11,721 bases of DNA from Clostridia bacterium. GTDB taxonomy: Bacteria; Bacillota; Clostridia; Oscillospirales; Acutalibacteraceae. The notes beneath the pieces were generated by a model. It did not search any database. It was not told the DNA's origin and saw only the letters and a program-made list of their open reading frames with translations. Shown one piece after another: positions 1-7,438 of the stretch (positions are counted from its first letter, which is position 1; each line of letters starts with the position of its first letter). A program made the translations under genes and the position numbers. The stretch lies in assembly GCA_017559885.1 (NCBI GenBank), contig JAFYQN010000069.1, positions 1 through 11,721 on the forward strand, in the 5' to 3' direction.

Positions 1-548
1 AAAGTGAAATCATCACCGATTTGCTTAAAGTGTTAGGTTGCGGCGTAGAGGTTAAGTCAAAGGCTAACAAAAATCTTTCTAACTTTGATATGGCAAATCT
101 TCGTTGGAACAAGATTATAATCTGTACCGATGCCGACGTAGACGGATTCCATATCAGAACGCTCATCCTTACAATGATTTACCGTCTTATGCCAACGCTT
201 ATCAGCGAGGGTAGGGTATTTATTGCTGAGACACCTCTTTACGAGATTAACACCAAGGCAAAGACCTACTTTGCATATGATGAAAATGAAAAGGTAGACA
301 TCCTAGCGCAGATAGGCGACGAAAAGTATACGCTTCAGCGTTCAAAGGGACTTGGTGAAAACCAACCAGATATGATGAACCTTACTACTATGAATCCAGA
401 AACCCGTCGTCTTATAAAGATACTTCCCGAAGATGCCGAGTACACAAGTGAAATGTTTGACCTGCTTCTTGGCGATAATCTTGCAGGACGTAAAGACTAC
501 ATTTCGGAATACGGCTACCTATATATGGAAGATGCCGATATTAGCTAA
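1..548 (+). CDS. parE: Type IIA DNA topoisomerase subunit B (GyrB/ParE-like), 3' end only
   Basis: This is the C-terminal part of the ATPase/TOPRIM subunit of a type IIA topoisomerase; the reading frame is open from base 3 and the start lies outside the window. The TOPRIM acidic cluster TDADVDG is encoded from base 126, with Asp codons at 129, 135 and 141. These residues bind Mg2+ for DNA cleavage. After it come the family's HIRTLILT segment, a PLYEI motif and a KGLGE motif (canonical KGLGEMNP, here KGLGENQP). The protein ends shortly after a GRKDYI segment, as GyrB and ParE normally do. The A subunit follows 25 bases downstream, so the two form one transcription unit. I call it the second (topoisomerase IV-like) pair because it is linked to valS and its A partner is divergent. 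The gyrB versus parE assignment is therefore an inference; membership of the type IIA B family is secure. Confidence 0.88.
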   Translation, partial: SEIITDLLKVLGCGVEVKSKANKNLSNFDMANLRWNKIIICTDADVDGFHIRTLILTMIYRLMPTLISEGRVFIAETPLYEINTKAKTYFAYDENEKVDILAQIGDEKYTLQRSKGLGENQPDMMNLTTMNPETRRLIKILPEDAEYTSEMFDLLLGDNLAGRKDYISEYGYLYMEDADIS

Positions 549-558
549 CGATATATTA

Positions 559-565
559 AAGGAGA
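559..565 (+). promoter_or_regulatory. Ribosome binding site fixing the TTG start of the topoisomerase A subunit
   Basis: AAGGAGA lies 8 bases upstream of the TTG at 574. The next in-frame ATG is at residue 42, inside the conserved N-terminal FMPYAM segment, and has no such site, so TTG is the supported start. Confidence 0.75.
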
Positions 566-573
566 TATAAAAA

Positions 574-2817
574 TTGGCTCCAAGAAAAAAGAAAGAAACC
601 GAGCAAAAAACTAAAAAGCCTCAGAGCAACGCCTATATTGCGGGCGCAGGTACCGTGGTTGAGAGTTTGGTGACCGAAACACTCAAATCAAACTTTATGC
701 CATACGCGATGAGCGTAATTATTTCGCGTGCTATTCCTGAGATTGACGGCTTTAAACCGTCTCACCGCAAATTGCTTTATACAATGCACACTATGGGTTT
801 GCTCAAGGGCTCTACCATAAAGTCGGCTAACATTGTTGGTCGTACGATGCAGCTTAATCCTCACGGTGATGCCGCAATCTATGAAACAATGGTGCGACTA
901 AGTGAAGGCAACGAGGCACTACTACACCCTTACGTAAAATCAAAGGGTTCGTTTGGTAAGGCGTATTCACGCGATATGCAGTGCGCTGCTTCGCGTTATA
1001 CCGAGGCAAAACTTGCTCCTATTGCGGAAGAATTATTTAGTGATATAGATAAAGACACGGTTGATTTTGTAGATAACTATGACGCTACAATGAAAGAACC
1101 TGTACTTTTCCCTGTAACATTTCCATCAATACTTGTAAATGCTAATATGGGTATTGCGGCAGGTATGGCAAGTAACATTTGTCCGTTTAATCTACGCGAG
1201 GTGTGCGAAACCACAATCGCTTATATTAAAGATAATGACATAAACGTTGCAGACACACTTTTGGCGCCTGACTTCCCAATTGGCGGCGAGCTTTTATACA
1301 ATCGCGCCGAGATGGAAAAGATTTACGAAACAGGTCGCGGCGGCTTTAAGGTACGAGGTACCTATCAGTACGATAAGTCTAATAACTGTATCGACATAAA
1401 GTCCATACCGCCAACCACCACAACCGAAGCTATTATTGAAAAGGTTGTAGAATTGGTAAAACTTAAAAAGATTACCGAGATAAATGATATTCGTGATGAG
1501 ACAGACCTTAACGGTTTGCAGATTACGATAGATTTAAAACGTGGCGTGGACCACGAAAAGCTTATGAAAAAACTATTTAAGATGACACCATTACAAGATA
1601 GTTTTTCTTGCAACTTTAATATTCTTATTGCGTCTAGTCCTATGGTGCTTGGTGTTAAGGATATTATATCAGAGTGGGTTGCTTTTCGTAGCGAGTGTGT
1701 GCGTCGTAGAGTTTACTTTAAACTTGAAAAAGCAAAAAGCAAATTACATCTCCTCAAAGGTATGGAGAAAATTTTGCTTGATATAGATAAGGCAATAAAA
1801 ATTGTTCGCGACACCAAAGAGGAAAAAGAGGTTGTGCCAAATCTTATGATTGGCTTTGGCATTGACGAAATACAGGCCGAATACGTTGCCGAAATTAAGT
1901 TGCGTCACCTCAATCGCGAATACATCTTAAAACGTCTTGATGAAATCGAAGCGTTACAAAAAGAGATTGACGAAATGCAGTCAATTCTTGATTCTAAAGC
2001 AAAAATCAAAAAGATAATCGTAAAAGAACTTGAAGAAGTAATCAAGAAGTACGGCGTTGATCGTAAGACACAGATTGTTTCTGCCGAGACCGAAGACGTT
2101 ACAAACGAGCCTGAGGTTTTGGACGAGTCACCTGTGACATTGTTCTTTACAAAGGATGGCTACTTCAAAAAGATTACGCCACAGTCGTTGCGTATGAGCG
2201 GTGAGCAAAAGCTAAAAGAGGGCGACGAAATCACCCAGACTATGGAGTCTACCAACGCTCACGATTTGTTGTTCTTTACGACAAACGCGCAGGTGTACAA
2301 AAGCCGTGTGTTTGACTTTGCCGATGGCAAGGCGAGCGCGCTTGGCGACTTTGTTGGAAGCAAACTCGAATACGACGAGGGCGAGTCAAGTCTTTATATG
2401 GTGCATACTCGTGATTACTCGGGCTTTATGATTTTTGTGTTTGACAATGGTCGAATTGCAAAAGTTCCGCTAAAATCATACGAAACCAAGACCAATCGTA
2501 AAAAGCTTATAAAAGCGTATTGCGAAAAGTTTAAGATTCACACAATTCTTTATTTTGAAGAAGATTGTGATATATTGCTCAAGTCTACAAACAACCGTAT
2601 GTTGCTTGTAAACACGGCATCTATTCCTGCTAAGGCCACCAAGGATAACGGCGGCGTAGCGGTTATGACTCAAAAGAAGGGTCAACGTATATTTACTGTA
2701 GAGGCATATGTAGCTGATAGCCTTGATAGTCCGCATCGCTACCGCACAAAGAATTTGCCTGCCGCAGGCGCGCTACCACAAAAAGGTCAAGCAACGCAAA
2801 CCGCACTTGACATATAG
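574..2817 (+). CDS. parC: Type IIA DNA topoisomerase subunit A (GyrA/ParC-like, clostridial variant)
   Basis: This is the DNA-cleaving subunit (747 residues) that pairs with the upstream B subunit to change DNA linking number or decatenate chromosomes. A Lys-rich tail of about 18 residues precedes the breakage-reunion domain (about 35-500). The catalytic Arg-Tyr pair is R141-Y142 in AASRYTEAKL. The helix that contacts DNA and quinolones reads PHGDAAIYE (96-104), so E. coli GyrA Ser83 corresponds to Ala100 and Asp87 to Glu104. A coiled-coil stretch lies near 440-500 and a beta-pinwheel-like C-terminal domain near 520-720. No canonical GyrA box (QRRGGKG) is visible, which argues for relaxation or decatenation rather than negative supercoiling. 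I recall proteins with the SHRKLLYTM and NPHGD segments as a second topoisomerase in Clostridia, variously named gyrA or parC, so the symbol is tentative. The gene starts at TTG and is probably cotranscribed with the B subunit. Confidence 0.9.
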   Translation: MAPRKKKETEQKTKKPQSNAYIAGAGTVVESLVTETLKSNFMPYAMSVIISRAIPEIDGFKPSHRKLLYTMHTMGLLKGSTIKSANIVGRTMQLNPHGDAAIYETMVRLSEGNEALLHPYVKSKGSFGKAYSRDMQCAASRYTEAKLAPIAEELFSDIDKDTVDFVDNYDATMKEPVLFPVTFPSILVNANMGIAAGMASNICPFNLREVCETTIAYIKDNDINVADTLLAPDFPIGGELLYNRAEMEKIYETGRGGFKVRGTYQYDKSNNCIDIKSIPPTTTTEAIIEKVVELVKLKKITEINDIRDETDLNGLQITIDLKRGVDHEKLMKKLFKMTPLQDSFSCNFNILIASSPMVLGVKDIISEWVAFRSECVRRRVYFKLEKAKSKLHLLKGMEKILLDIDKAIKIVRDTKEEKEVVPNLMIGFGIDEIQAEYVAEIKLRHLNREYILKRLDEIEALQKEIDEMQSILDSKAKIKKIIVKELEEVIKKYGVDRKTQIVSAETEDVTNEPEVLDESPVTLFFTKDGYFKKITPQSLRMSGEQKLKEGDEITQTMESTNAHDLLFFTTNAQVYKSRVFDFADGKASALGDFVGSKLEYDEGESSLYMVHTRDYSGFMIFVFDNGRIAKVPLKSYETKTNRKKLIKAYCEKFKIHTILYFEEDCDILLKSTNNRMLLVNTASIPAKATKDNGGVAVMTQKKGQRIFTVEAYVADSLDSPHRYRTKNLPAAGALPQKGQATQTALDI

Positions 2818-2840
2818 CGCATTTAGAGGTAAAATAAAAG

Positions 2841-2875
2841 ACCGTCCGAAAAGGCAATTTGCAATCTCGGGCGGT
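2841..2875 (+). other. Hairpin that competes with the terminator upstream of valS
   Basis: ACCGTCCG (2841-2848) can pair with CGGGCGGT (2868-2875) through 8 base pairs including one G-U, and A2849-T2867 can extend it. Its right arm uses bases 2869-2874 that also form the core of the terminator hairpin at 2853-2904, so both cannot form together. An antiterminator role is an inference. It could also be an incidental complementarity. Confidence 0.35.
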
Positions 2876-2904
2876 ATGTCCGCCGCGAAATGCAAACGCT
2901 TTTT
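2853..2904 (+). terminator. Intrinsic terminator or attenuator between the topoisomerase genes and valS
   Basis: TTTGCA (2858-2863) pairs with TGCAAA (2891-2896), and GGCGG (2870-2874) pairs with CCGCC (2880-2884) around a TATGT loop. A 3-bp TCG/CGA step lies between them, so the stem totals about 14 pairs with small interruptions. Five T residues follow at 2900-2904. It sits 36 bases after the topoisomerase stop and would end that transcript. No T-box sequence (GGGTGGNACCGCG type) or specifier stem is present. Confidence 0.5.
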
Positions 2905-2971
2905 CTCGTGGCTGACAATAATATTATTAACAATCATTTTTTAAATATACTTATTTGGAGTTGGTAAATTT

Positions 2972-5605
2972 ATGAATAAAGAACTCGCAAAACAGTATGA
3001 CCCAAAGGATGTTGAAGACCGCATTTATAAAATGTGGCTCGACGGTAAATATTTTCACGCAAAGTGTGAAGAAGACAAGGAAACCTATACAATAGTTATT
3101 CCACCACCAAACATCACAGGTCAACTTCACATGGGACATGCTCTCGACAACACCTTGCAGGATATTCTTATCCGCTTTAAGCGTATGCAAGGCTTTGATA
3201 CACTTTGGCTTCCCGGTACCGACCATGCGTCTATTGCAACTGAAGCAAAGATTGTAGAAGCAATGAAAAAAGAAGGCATCACAAAAGAGGATATCGGTCG
3301 TGATGGTTTCCTTGAGCGCGCTTGGGAATGGAAGCGTCAATACGGCGGCAGAATTATAGAACAGCTTAAAAAGCTTGGTTCTTCTTGCGACTGGGACCGC
3401 GAGCGTTTTACACTTGATGAGGGTTGTAACAAAGCGGTAAAAGAAGTTTTTGTAAACCTTTATGAAAAGGGTCTTATCTATCGTGGCGAGCGCATCATCA
3501 ACTGGTGCCCACACTGTAAGACATCTATCTCTGACGCTGAGGTTGAATACGAGGAACAGGCAGGTCATTTTTGGCATTTGCGTTATCCTTTTGCTGATGG
3601 TAGCGGTTATCTAGAACTCGCAACCACCCGTCCTGAAACACTTCTTGGTGATACTGCAGTTGCAGTAAACCCAAATGATGAAAGATATAAAGACCTAATC
3701 GGTAAAGAACTTGATTTGCCAATCGTTCATCGTAAGATACCTGTTGTTGCAGATGATTACGTTGAGATGGATTTTGGTACAGGTGTTGTTAAGATTACAC
3801 CTGCTCACGACCCCAACGACTTTGAGGTTGGTTTGCGTCACAATCTTCCTGTTATTTGCGTAATGACCGATGATGCAAAAATTACCGCTGATTATCCAAA
3901 ATATGCAGGCATGGATCGCTACGAAGCTCGCAAGGCAATCGTTGCCGATTTGGAAGCGGAAGGCGCTCTTGTTAAGATAGAGGACTATACTCATAACGTT
4001 GGCACTTGCTATCGTTGCGGCACTACTGTTGAGCCTGCTGTTTCAAAGCAATGGTTCGTAAAGATGAAACCTTTGGCTACACCTGCTATCGATGCTGTTA
4101 AAAATGGCGAGACAAAGTTTGTGCCACAGCGTTTTGAAAAGGTATATTTCCACTGGCTCGAAAACATTCGTGACTGGTGTATCTCTCGTCAGCTTTGGTG
4201 GGGTCATAGAATTCCTGCTTGGTACTGCGAGGAGTGTGGTGAAATTACCGTTTCGCACGAGGATGCAACAAAATGCGCTCATTGCGGTAGTGAAAAAATA
4301 GTACAGGACCCCGACACACTCGATACTTGGTTCTCATCTGCGCTTTGGCCATTCTCTACACTTGGTTGGCCAGAAGTTACAGAGGATTTAAAACACTATT
4401 ATCCTACAAACACACTCGTTACAGGTTACGATATTATTCCTTTCTGGGTAATGCGTATGATGTTCTCAGGTATAGAGCAAACAGGTCAAGTACCGTTTGA
4501 TACCGTTCTTATTCACGGACTTGTTCGCGACCCACAGGGTAGAAAGATGTCAAAATCTTTGGGTAACGGTGTTGATCCACTCGAAGTTATTGACACCTTT
4601 GGCGCAGACGCGCTTCGTTTCTCACTTGCTACCGGTAATAGCCCAGGTAACGATATGCGTTATATACCTGAACGTGTTGAAGCAAGCCGTAACTTTGCAA
4701 ACAAGATTTGGAATGCGGCAAGATTTATTCTTATGAATCTTGAAAATGATGAGGTTATGCCTGTTAACACCGCCGACCTTGCGCTTGAGGACAAATGGAT
4801 TATTTCAAAATACAATACGCTCGTTCGTGACGTTACCGAAAACCTTGACCATTTCGAGTTAGGTCTTGCGGTACAGAAACTTTACGACTTTATTTGGGAC
4901 GTATTTTGTGACTGGTATATCGAAATATGCAAAGCCCGTCTAAACGGCGAAGACGTAGCGGCTAAAAACACTGCTCGTAGCGTGCTTGTATACGTATTTA
5001 CAAATACTTTGGCGCTACTCCATCCATTTATGCCATTTATCACCGAAGAAATTTGGCAAAGTTTGCCACACAATGGCGAGGTACTTATGGTTACCGAATG
5101 GCCAAAATTCTGTGATGAATTTAACTTCGTGGCAGAAGAAGCAGAGTTTGAAAAGATTATGCTTGTTATAAAGGCGATCAGAAACCGTAGAGCCGAAATG
5201 AACGTACCTCCTTCGAAGAAGGCAAAGGTTTGCATTCAAACTGCGTTTGCTAACACCTTTAGCACAGGCACTTCTTACATTTGCCGTTTGGCAAGCGCTT
5301 CGGAAGTAGAAATCGGCGATAACTTTGACGCCGAGGGCGCGGTACGCGTGGTTACCGACGCGGCAACAGTTTATATGCCAATGAAAGAACTTGTTGATAT
5401 TGAGGGCGAGATTGCAAGACTTAACAAAGATTTGCAAAAAGCAATAGTTGACAAAGAGTTCTTTGAAAAGAAACTTAATAATCAGGGCTTTGTTGCAAAG
5501 GCGCCTGCCGCTGTTATTGAACAGCAAAGACAGGGTCTTAGCAAAGCGCTTGATAAAATCAAGATGATTGAAGACAGTATAGCGGAAATCAAGGCTCTTG
5601 GTTAA
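2972..5605 (+). CDS. valS: Valyl-tRNA synthetase
   Basis: This is a cytoplasmic class I aminoacyl-tRNA synthetase that charges tRNA-Val with valine and hydrolyses mischarged threonyl-tRNA-Val. Its 877 residues are the usual length. The Rossmann-fold signature PPPNITGQLHMGHA has HMGH at 53-56, and the second signature KMSKS is at 525-529. The editing (CP1) domain shows TTRPET at 218-223 and the AHDPNDFEVG segment near 278-287, whose Asp is the expected proofreading residue. Cys pairs at 346/349 and 419/422 with 435/438 look like zinc knuckles. The anticodon-binding domain follows, and the last 65-70 residues form the Glu/Lys-rich coiled coil typical of ValRS that contacts the tRNA. The ATG has a TTTGGAG site 11 bases upstream. 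It is monocistronic by structure: hairpins precede it and a strong hairpin follows the stop. Confidence 0.97.
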   Translation: MNKELAKQYDPKDVEDRIYKMWLDGKYFHAKCEEDKETYTIVIPPPNITGQLHMGHALDNTLQDILIRFKRMQGFDTLWLPGTDHASIATEAKIVEAMKKEGITKEDIGRDGFLERAWEWKRQYGGRIIEQLKKLGSSCDWDRERFTLDEGCNKAVKEVFVNLYEKGLIYRGERIINWCPHCKTSISDAEVEYEEQAGHFWHLRYPFADGSGYLELATTRPETLLGDTAVAVNPNDERYKDLIGKELDLPIVHRKIPVVADDYVEMDFGTGVVKITPAHDPNDFEVGLRHNLPVICVMTDDAKITADYPKYAGMDRYEARKAIVADLEAEGALVKIEDYTHNVGTCYRCGTTVEPAVSKQWFVKMKPLATPAIDAVKNGETKFVPQRFEKVYFHWLENIRDWCISRQLWWGHRIPAWYCEECGEITVSHEDATKCAHCGSEKIVQDPDTLDTWFSSALWPFSTLGWPEVTEDLKHYYPTNTLVTGYDIIPFWVMRMMFSGIEQTGQVPFDTVLIHGLVRDPQGRKMSKSLGNGVDPLEVIDTFGADALRFSLATGNSPGNDMRYIPERVEASRNFANKIWNAARFILMNLENDEVMPVNTADLALEDKWIISKYNTLVRDVTENLDHFELGLAVQKLYDFIWDVFCDWYIEICKARLNGEDVAAKNTARSVLVYVFTNTLALLHPFMPFITEEIWQSLPHNGEVLMVTEWPKFCDEFNFVAEEAEFEKIMLVIKAIRNRRAEMNVPPSKKAKVCIQTAFANTFSTGTSYICRLASASEVEIGDNFDAEGAVRVVTDAATVYMPMKELVDIEGEIARLNKDLQKAIVDKEFFEKKLNNQGFVAKAPAAVIEQQRQGLSKALDKIKMIEDSIAEIKALG

Positions 5606-5611
5606 AAGTAA

Positions 5612-5642
5612 AAGGGAGTCGAATATGATTTTCGACTCCCTT
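5612..5642 (+). terminator. Terminator of valS
   Basis: AAGGGAGTCGAA (5612-5623) pairs perfectly with TTCGACTCCCTT (5631-5642) around a 7-base loop, starting 7 bases after the valS stop. The tail is TTAAATATT-like rather than a pure T run, so it is a strong hairpin with a modest tail. Confidence 0.8.
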
Positions 5643-5675
5643 AAATATTACGGTAGATGTATTTTTCTCTATCAA

Positions 5676-5681
5676 TATAAT
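5676..5681 (+). promoter_or_regulatory. Candidate -10 element for folC
   Basis: TATAAT matches the sigma-A -10 consensus exactly and lies about 105 bases upstream of the folC start, after the valS terminator. No convincing -35 is found 16-18 bases upstream. It would produce a leader of roughly 100 bases that includes the hairpin at 5710-5731. Confidence 0.35.
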
Positions 5682-5709
5682 AAGCTTTAAATATATCTGC
5701 CGTATTAAA

Positions 5710-5731
5710 AAGGATTAATCGCTTAATCCTT
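5710..5731 (+). repeat. Inverted repeat in the folC leader
   Basis: AAGGATTAA (5710-5718) pairs perfectly with TTAATCCTT (5723-5731) around the loop TCGC. It could act in DNA as an operator or in RNA as a hairpin. No T tract follows, so it is not a typical terminator. Apart from this, the valS terminator and the candidate -10 box, the 180-base valS-folC gap shows nothing else. Confidence 0.5.
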
Positions 5732-5785
5732 GATAGTATTATGTGAAACTATTTTTTAAATTTTCAAGTAAAATTTTGGTGTTTT

Positions 5786-7003
5786 ATGAAATATATTGAA
5801 ACTTTAAATTATATACATTCCCTCGGTCGTTTTTCGCAAAAAGCATCGCTTGAAAGAATAACTTCCGCGTGCGAAAAGTTAGGCAATCCGCAAAACGATT
5901 TTAAAGCCATTCACGTCGCAGGCACTAACGGCAAGGGTTCAAGTTGCGCTTTTATATCATGCGCGTTAAAATCGGCAGGGTACAAAGTAGGAACTTTTGT
6001 TTCGCCGTACATTACCGATTTTTGTGAAAGAATTCAAATAAACGGCGAGTTTATCTCGCGCGACGACCTGTGTAGATTTTCTCAAAAGGTAATCGATACG
6101 GGTGTGCAACTTACCGAGTTTGAGTTTATAACGGCGGTTGGTTTTTTATATTTTAGTGAAAACAAAATCGACGTTGCTGTGCTTGAAACAGGGCTTGGTG
6201 GACGCTTTGACGCTACCAACATTATATCGGCGCCACTTGTTTCGGTCATTACAAAAATTGGTCTTGACCATACCGCTGTTTTGGGTGATGCGCTTTCACA
6301 AATAGCAAATGAAAAATGCGGAATTATAAAAAACGACAATGTTGTTACATCGCACAATCAACCTGCTAAGGCGATGACGGTTATTAAAAATCATACGCCA
6401 AACGTAATAACTCCCAACGCAAACAATCTAAAAGATGTTAAATGCTCCTTGCTTGGTAATAGTTTTGTTTACAACAACGCATATTACGAAACTTCACTTG
6501 GCGGTGAGTATCAAATAGAAAACGCGTTGGTTGCCGTTGAAGCACTTAAAAACTGTGGTTTAGATATTGATGAAAATCATATAAAATCGGGTCTTAAAAA
6601 CGCCTTTATACCTGCTCGGCTTGAGGTAGTGTCGCGCGACCCGCTTATAATAATCGACGGCGCGCATAATCCCGACGGCGCAACGTCGCTTGTAGCGGCA
6701 TTAAAAGAATTTAAAGATGTTACCGCTATAATAGGCGTAATGGGTGACAAAAATTATGGCGAAGTTTTAGCCAAAACATTACCGTATTGTAAAAACGTTG
6801 TTTGCGTAACGCCCGAGGGTCCTCGTTCATTGCCCGCGGACGAACTGTGTTGTCAAGCAAAAAAATATTGTGATAATGTGTTTGTTGCCGATACGCTTGA
6901 AACATCAATACTACTGGCAAAAGAAGTAAGTAAATCGCAACCTATATTTGTTTTTGGTTCGCTTTATTTAGCGTCGCAGTTAAGACCGCTTTTAAATAAA
7001 TAA
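5786..7003 (+). CDS. folC: Folylpolyglutamate synthase / dihydrofolate synthase family
   Basis: This Mur-ligase-family enzyme adds glutamate to folates by an ATP-dependent acyl-phosphate mechanism; bifunctional members also make dihydrofolate from dihydropteroate. Visible motifs in order are the P-loop GTNGKGS at 46-52, the ETGLGGRFDATN segment at 134-145, DHT at 161-163, a Lys at 177 in ANEKCGI (the family's EKxGI lysine) and DGAHNPDGA at 291-299. The length of 405 residues is slightly short for the family but covers both the ATPase and C-terminal domains. The Shine-Dalgarno is poor: only a GGTG run ends 3 bases before the ATG, so translation may be weak. No other folate genes are next to it, so whether it is mono- or bifunctional cannot be read from context. 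A terminator follows the stop. Confidence 0.93.
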   Translation: MKYIETLNYIHSLGRFSQKASLERITSACEKLGNPQNDFKAIHVAGTNGKGSSCAFISCALKSAGYKVGTFVSPYITDFCERIQINGEFISRDDLCRFSQKVIDTGVQLTEFEFITAVGFLYFSENKIDVAVLETGLGGRFDATNIISAPLVSVITKIGLDHTAVLGDALSQIANEKCGIIKNDNVVTSHNQPAKAMTVIKNHTPNVITPNANNLKDVKCSLLGNSFVYNNAYYETSLGGEYQIENALVAVEALKNCGLDIDENHIKSGLKNAFIPARLEVVSRDPLIIIDGAHNPDGATSLVAALKEFKDVTAIIGVMGDKNYGEVLAKTLPYCKNVVCVTPEGPRSLPADELCCQAKKYCDNVFVADTLETSILLAKEVSKSQPIFVFGSLYLASQLRPLLNK

Positions 7004-7010
7004 AACATTA

Positions 7011-7057
7011 TTTGACAATTAGATATGACAAAATTTTCAAGGACAAGCTTCTATAAT
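7011..7057 (+). promoter_or_regulatory. Candidate Spo0A-activated promoter of the spoIIA operon
   Basis: TTTGACAA (7011-7018) is the exact reverse complement of TTGTCAAA, which fits the Spo0A box TTGTCRAA. TATGACAA (7024-7031) is a weaker second copy. A perfect sigma-A -10, TATAAT, is at 7052-7057, and ATGACA (7025-7030) is a -35-like element 21 bases upstream of it. Known Spo0A-activated sigma-A promoters such as B. subtilis spoIIG and spoIIE have similarly long 21-22 base spacers with Spo0A boxes over the -35. A sigma-H alternative (AGGA at 7040-7043, GAAG at 7064-7067) has poor spacing. In B. subtilis, spoIIA itself uses sigma-H, so this assignment is an inference. Confidence 0.5.
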
Positions 7058-7078
7058 AAGGTAGAAGCTTGTTTTTTT
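7043..7078 (+). terminator. Terminator of folC, overlapping the spoIIA promoter
   Basis: ACAAGCTTCTA (7043-7053) pairs perfectly with TAGAAGCTTGT (7062-7072) around an 8-base loop, followed by a seven-base T run (7072-7078). It begins 40 bases after the folC stop. The TATAAT at 7052-7057 spans the end of the left arm and the loop, so a transcript starting about 7 bases later would lack the left arm and could not form this hairpin. Confidence 0.85.
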
Positions 7079-7094
7079 ATTTTATTTTATTTTA

Positions 7095-7103
7095 ACGGAG
7101 GTG
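7095..7103 (+). promoter_or_regulatory. Ribosome binding site fixing the spoIIAA start
   Basis: ACGGAGGTG lies 5 bases upstream of the ATG at 7109. The frame is open further upstream to an ATG at 7025, but that region is the terminator and promoter, has no ribosome binding site, and encodes residues unlike SpoIIAA. Confidence 0.85.
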
Positions 7104-7108
7104 TTTTT

Positions 7109-7426
7109 ATGTCGGTAGAAATTAGCGTAAATGGTGAAGTAACCACCGCGTATATAAGCGGAGAACTCGATCATCATTCGGCGTCGTCAATACGTAATGC
7201 AATAGATAACGCGGCGGAACTTAATATGCCGTCGTTACTTATTTTAGATTTTACTCGCGTCAGTTTTATGGATAGTTCAGGAATTGGTCTTGTTATGGGG
7301 AGATATCGCAACCTGTCGCGACATGGCGCAAAACTTCATATAACGGGAACATCGCCACAGATATACAAAGTGATGAAACTATCGGGAATAGAAAAACTCG
7401 CAACTATTGATGATTGTAAAAAATAA
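7109..7426 (+). CDS. spoIIAA: Anti-sigma-F factor antagonist SpoIIAA
   Basis: This is a 105-residue STAS-domain protein. In its unphosphorylated form it binds SpoIIAB and releases sigma-F in the forespore; SpoIIAB phosphorylates it to switch it off, and SpoIIE normally reverses that. The GELDHH segment at 18-23 and FMDSSGIG at 53-60 match the B. subtilis protein, and Ser56 corresponds to the phosphorylated Ser58. The length is close to the B. subtilis protein. The start chosen has a strong ribosome binding site. The anti-sigma gene begins 12 bases after the stop, the standard spoIIA order. Expression should begin early in sporulation. Confidence 0.96.
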   Translation: MSVEISVNGEVTTAYISGELDHHSASSIRNAIDNAAELNMPSLLILDFTRVSFMDSSGIGLVMGRYRNLSRHGAKLHITGTSPQIYKVMKLSGIEKLATIDDCKK

Positions 7427-7438
7427 GGAGATGTAAAT

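Noticed and set aside
2723..2944. Open frame overlapping the end of the topoisomerase A gene and the valS spacer
   Set aside because: It lies mostly inside the conserved C-terminus of the topoisomerase in another frame, has no ribosome binding site and resembles nothing known. The in-frame end (RTKNLPAAG) matches the family, so no frameshift is needed.
2821..2971. T-box riboswitch upstream of valS
   Set aside because: The GGGCGG run only superficially resembles a T-box. There is no TGGN motif, specifier loop or room for Stem I in the spacer.
2951..3577. Long minus-strand open frame opposite valS
   Set aside because: It is the antisense shadow of the strongly conserved HIGH region of valS and has no start signal or recognisable product. 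The same applies to the other minus-strand frames opposite valS, folC, the spoIIA genes and cotJ.
7025..7108. N-terminal extension of SpoIIAA by 28 residues
   Set aside because: The extension would be translated from the terminator hairpin and promoter, with no ribosome binding site, while a strong one precedes the ATG at 7109 and the family begins there.
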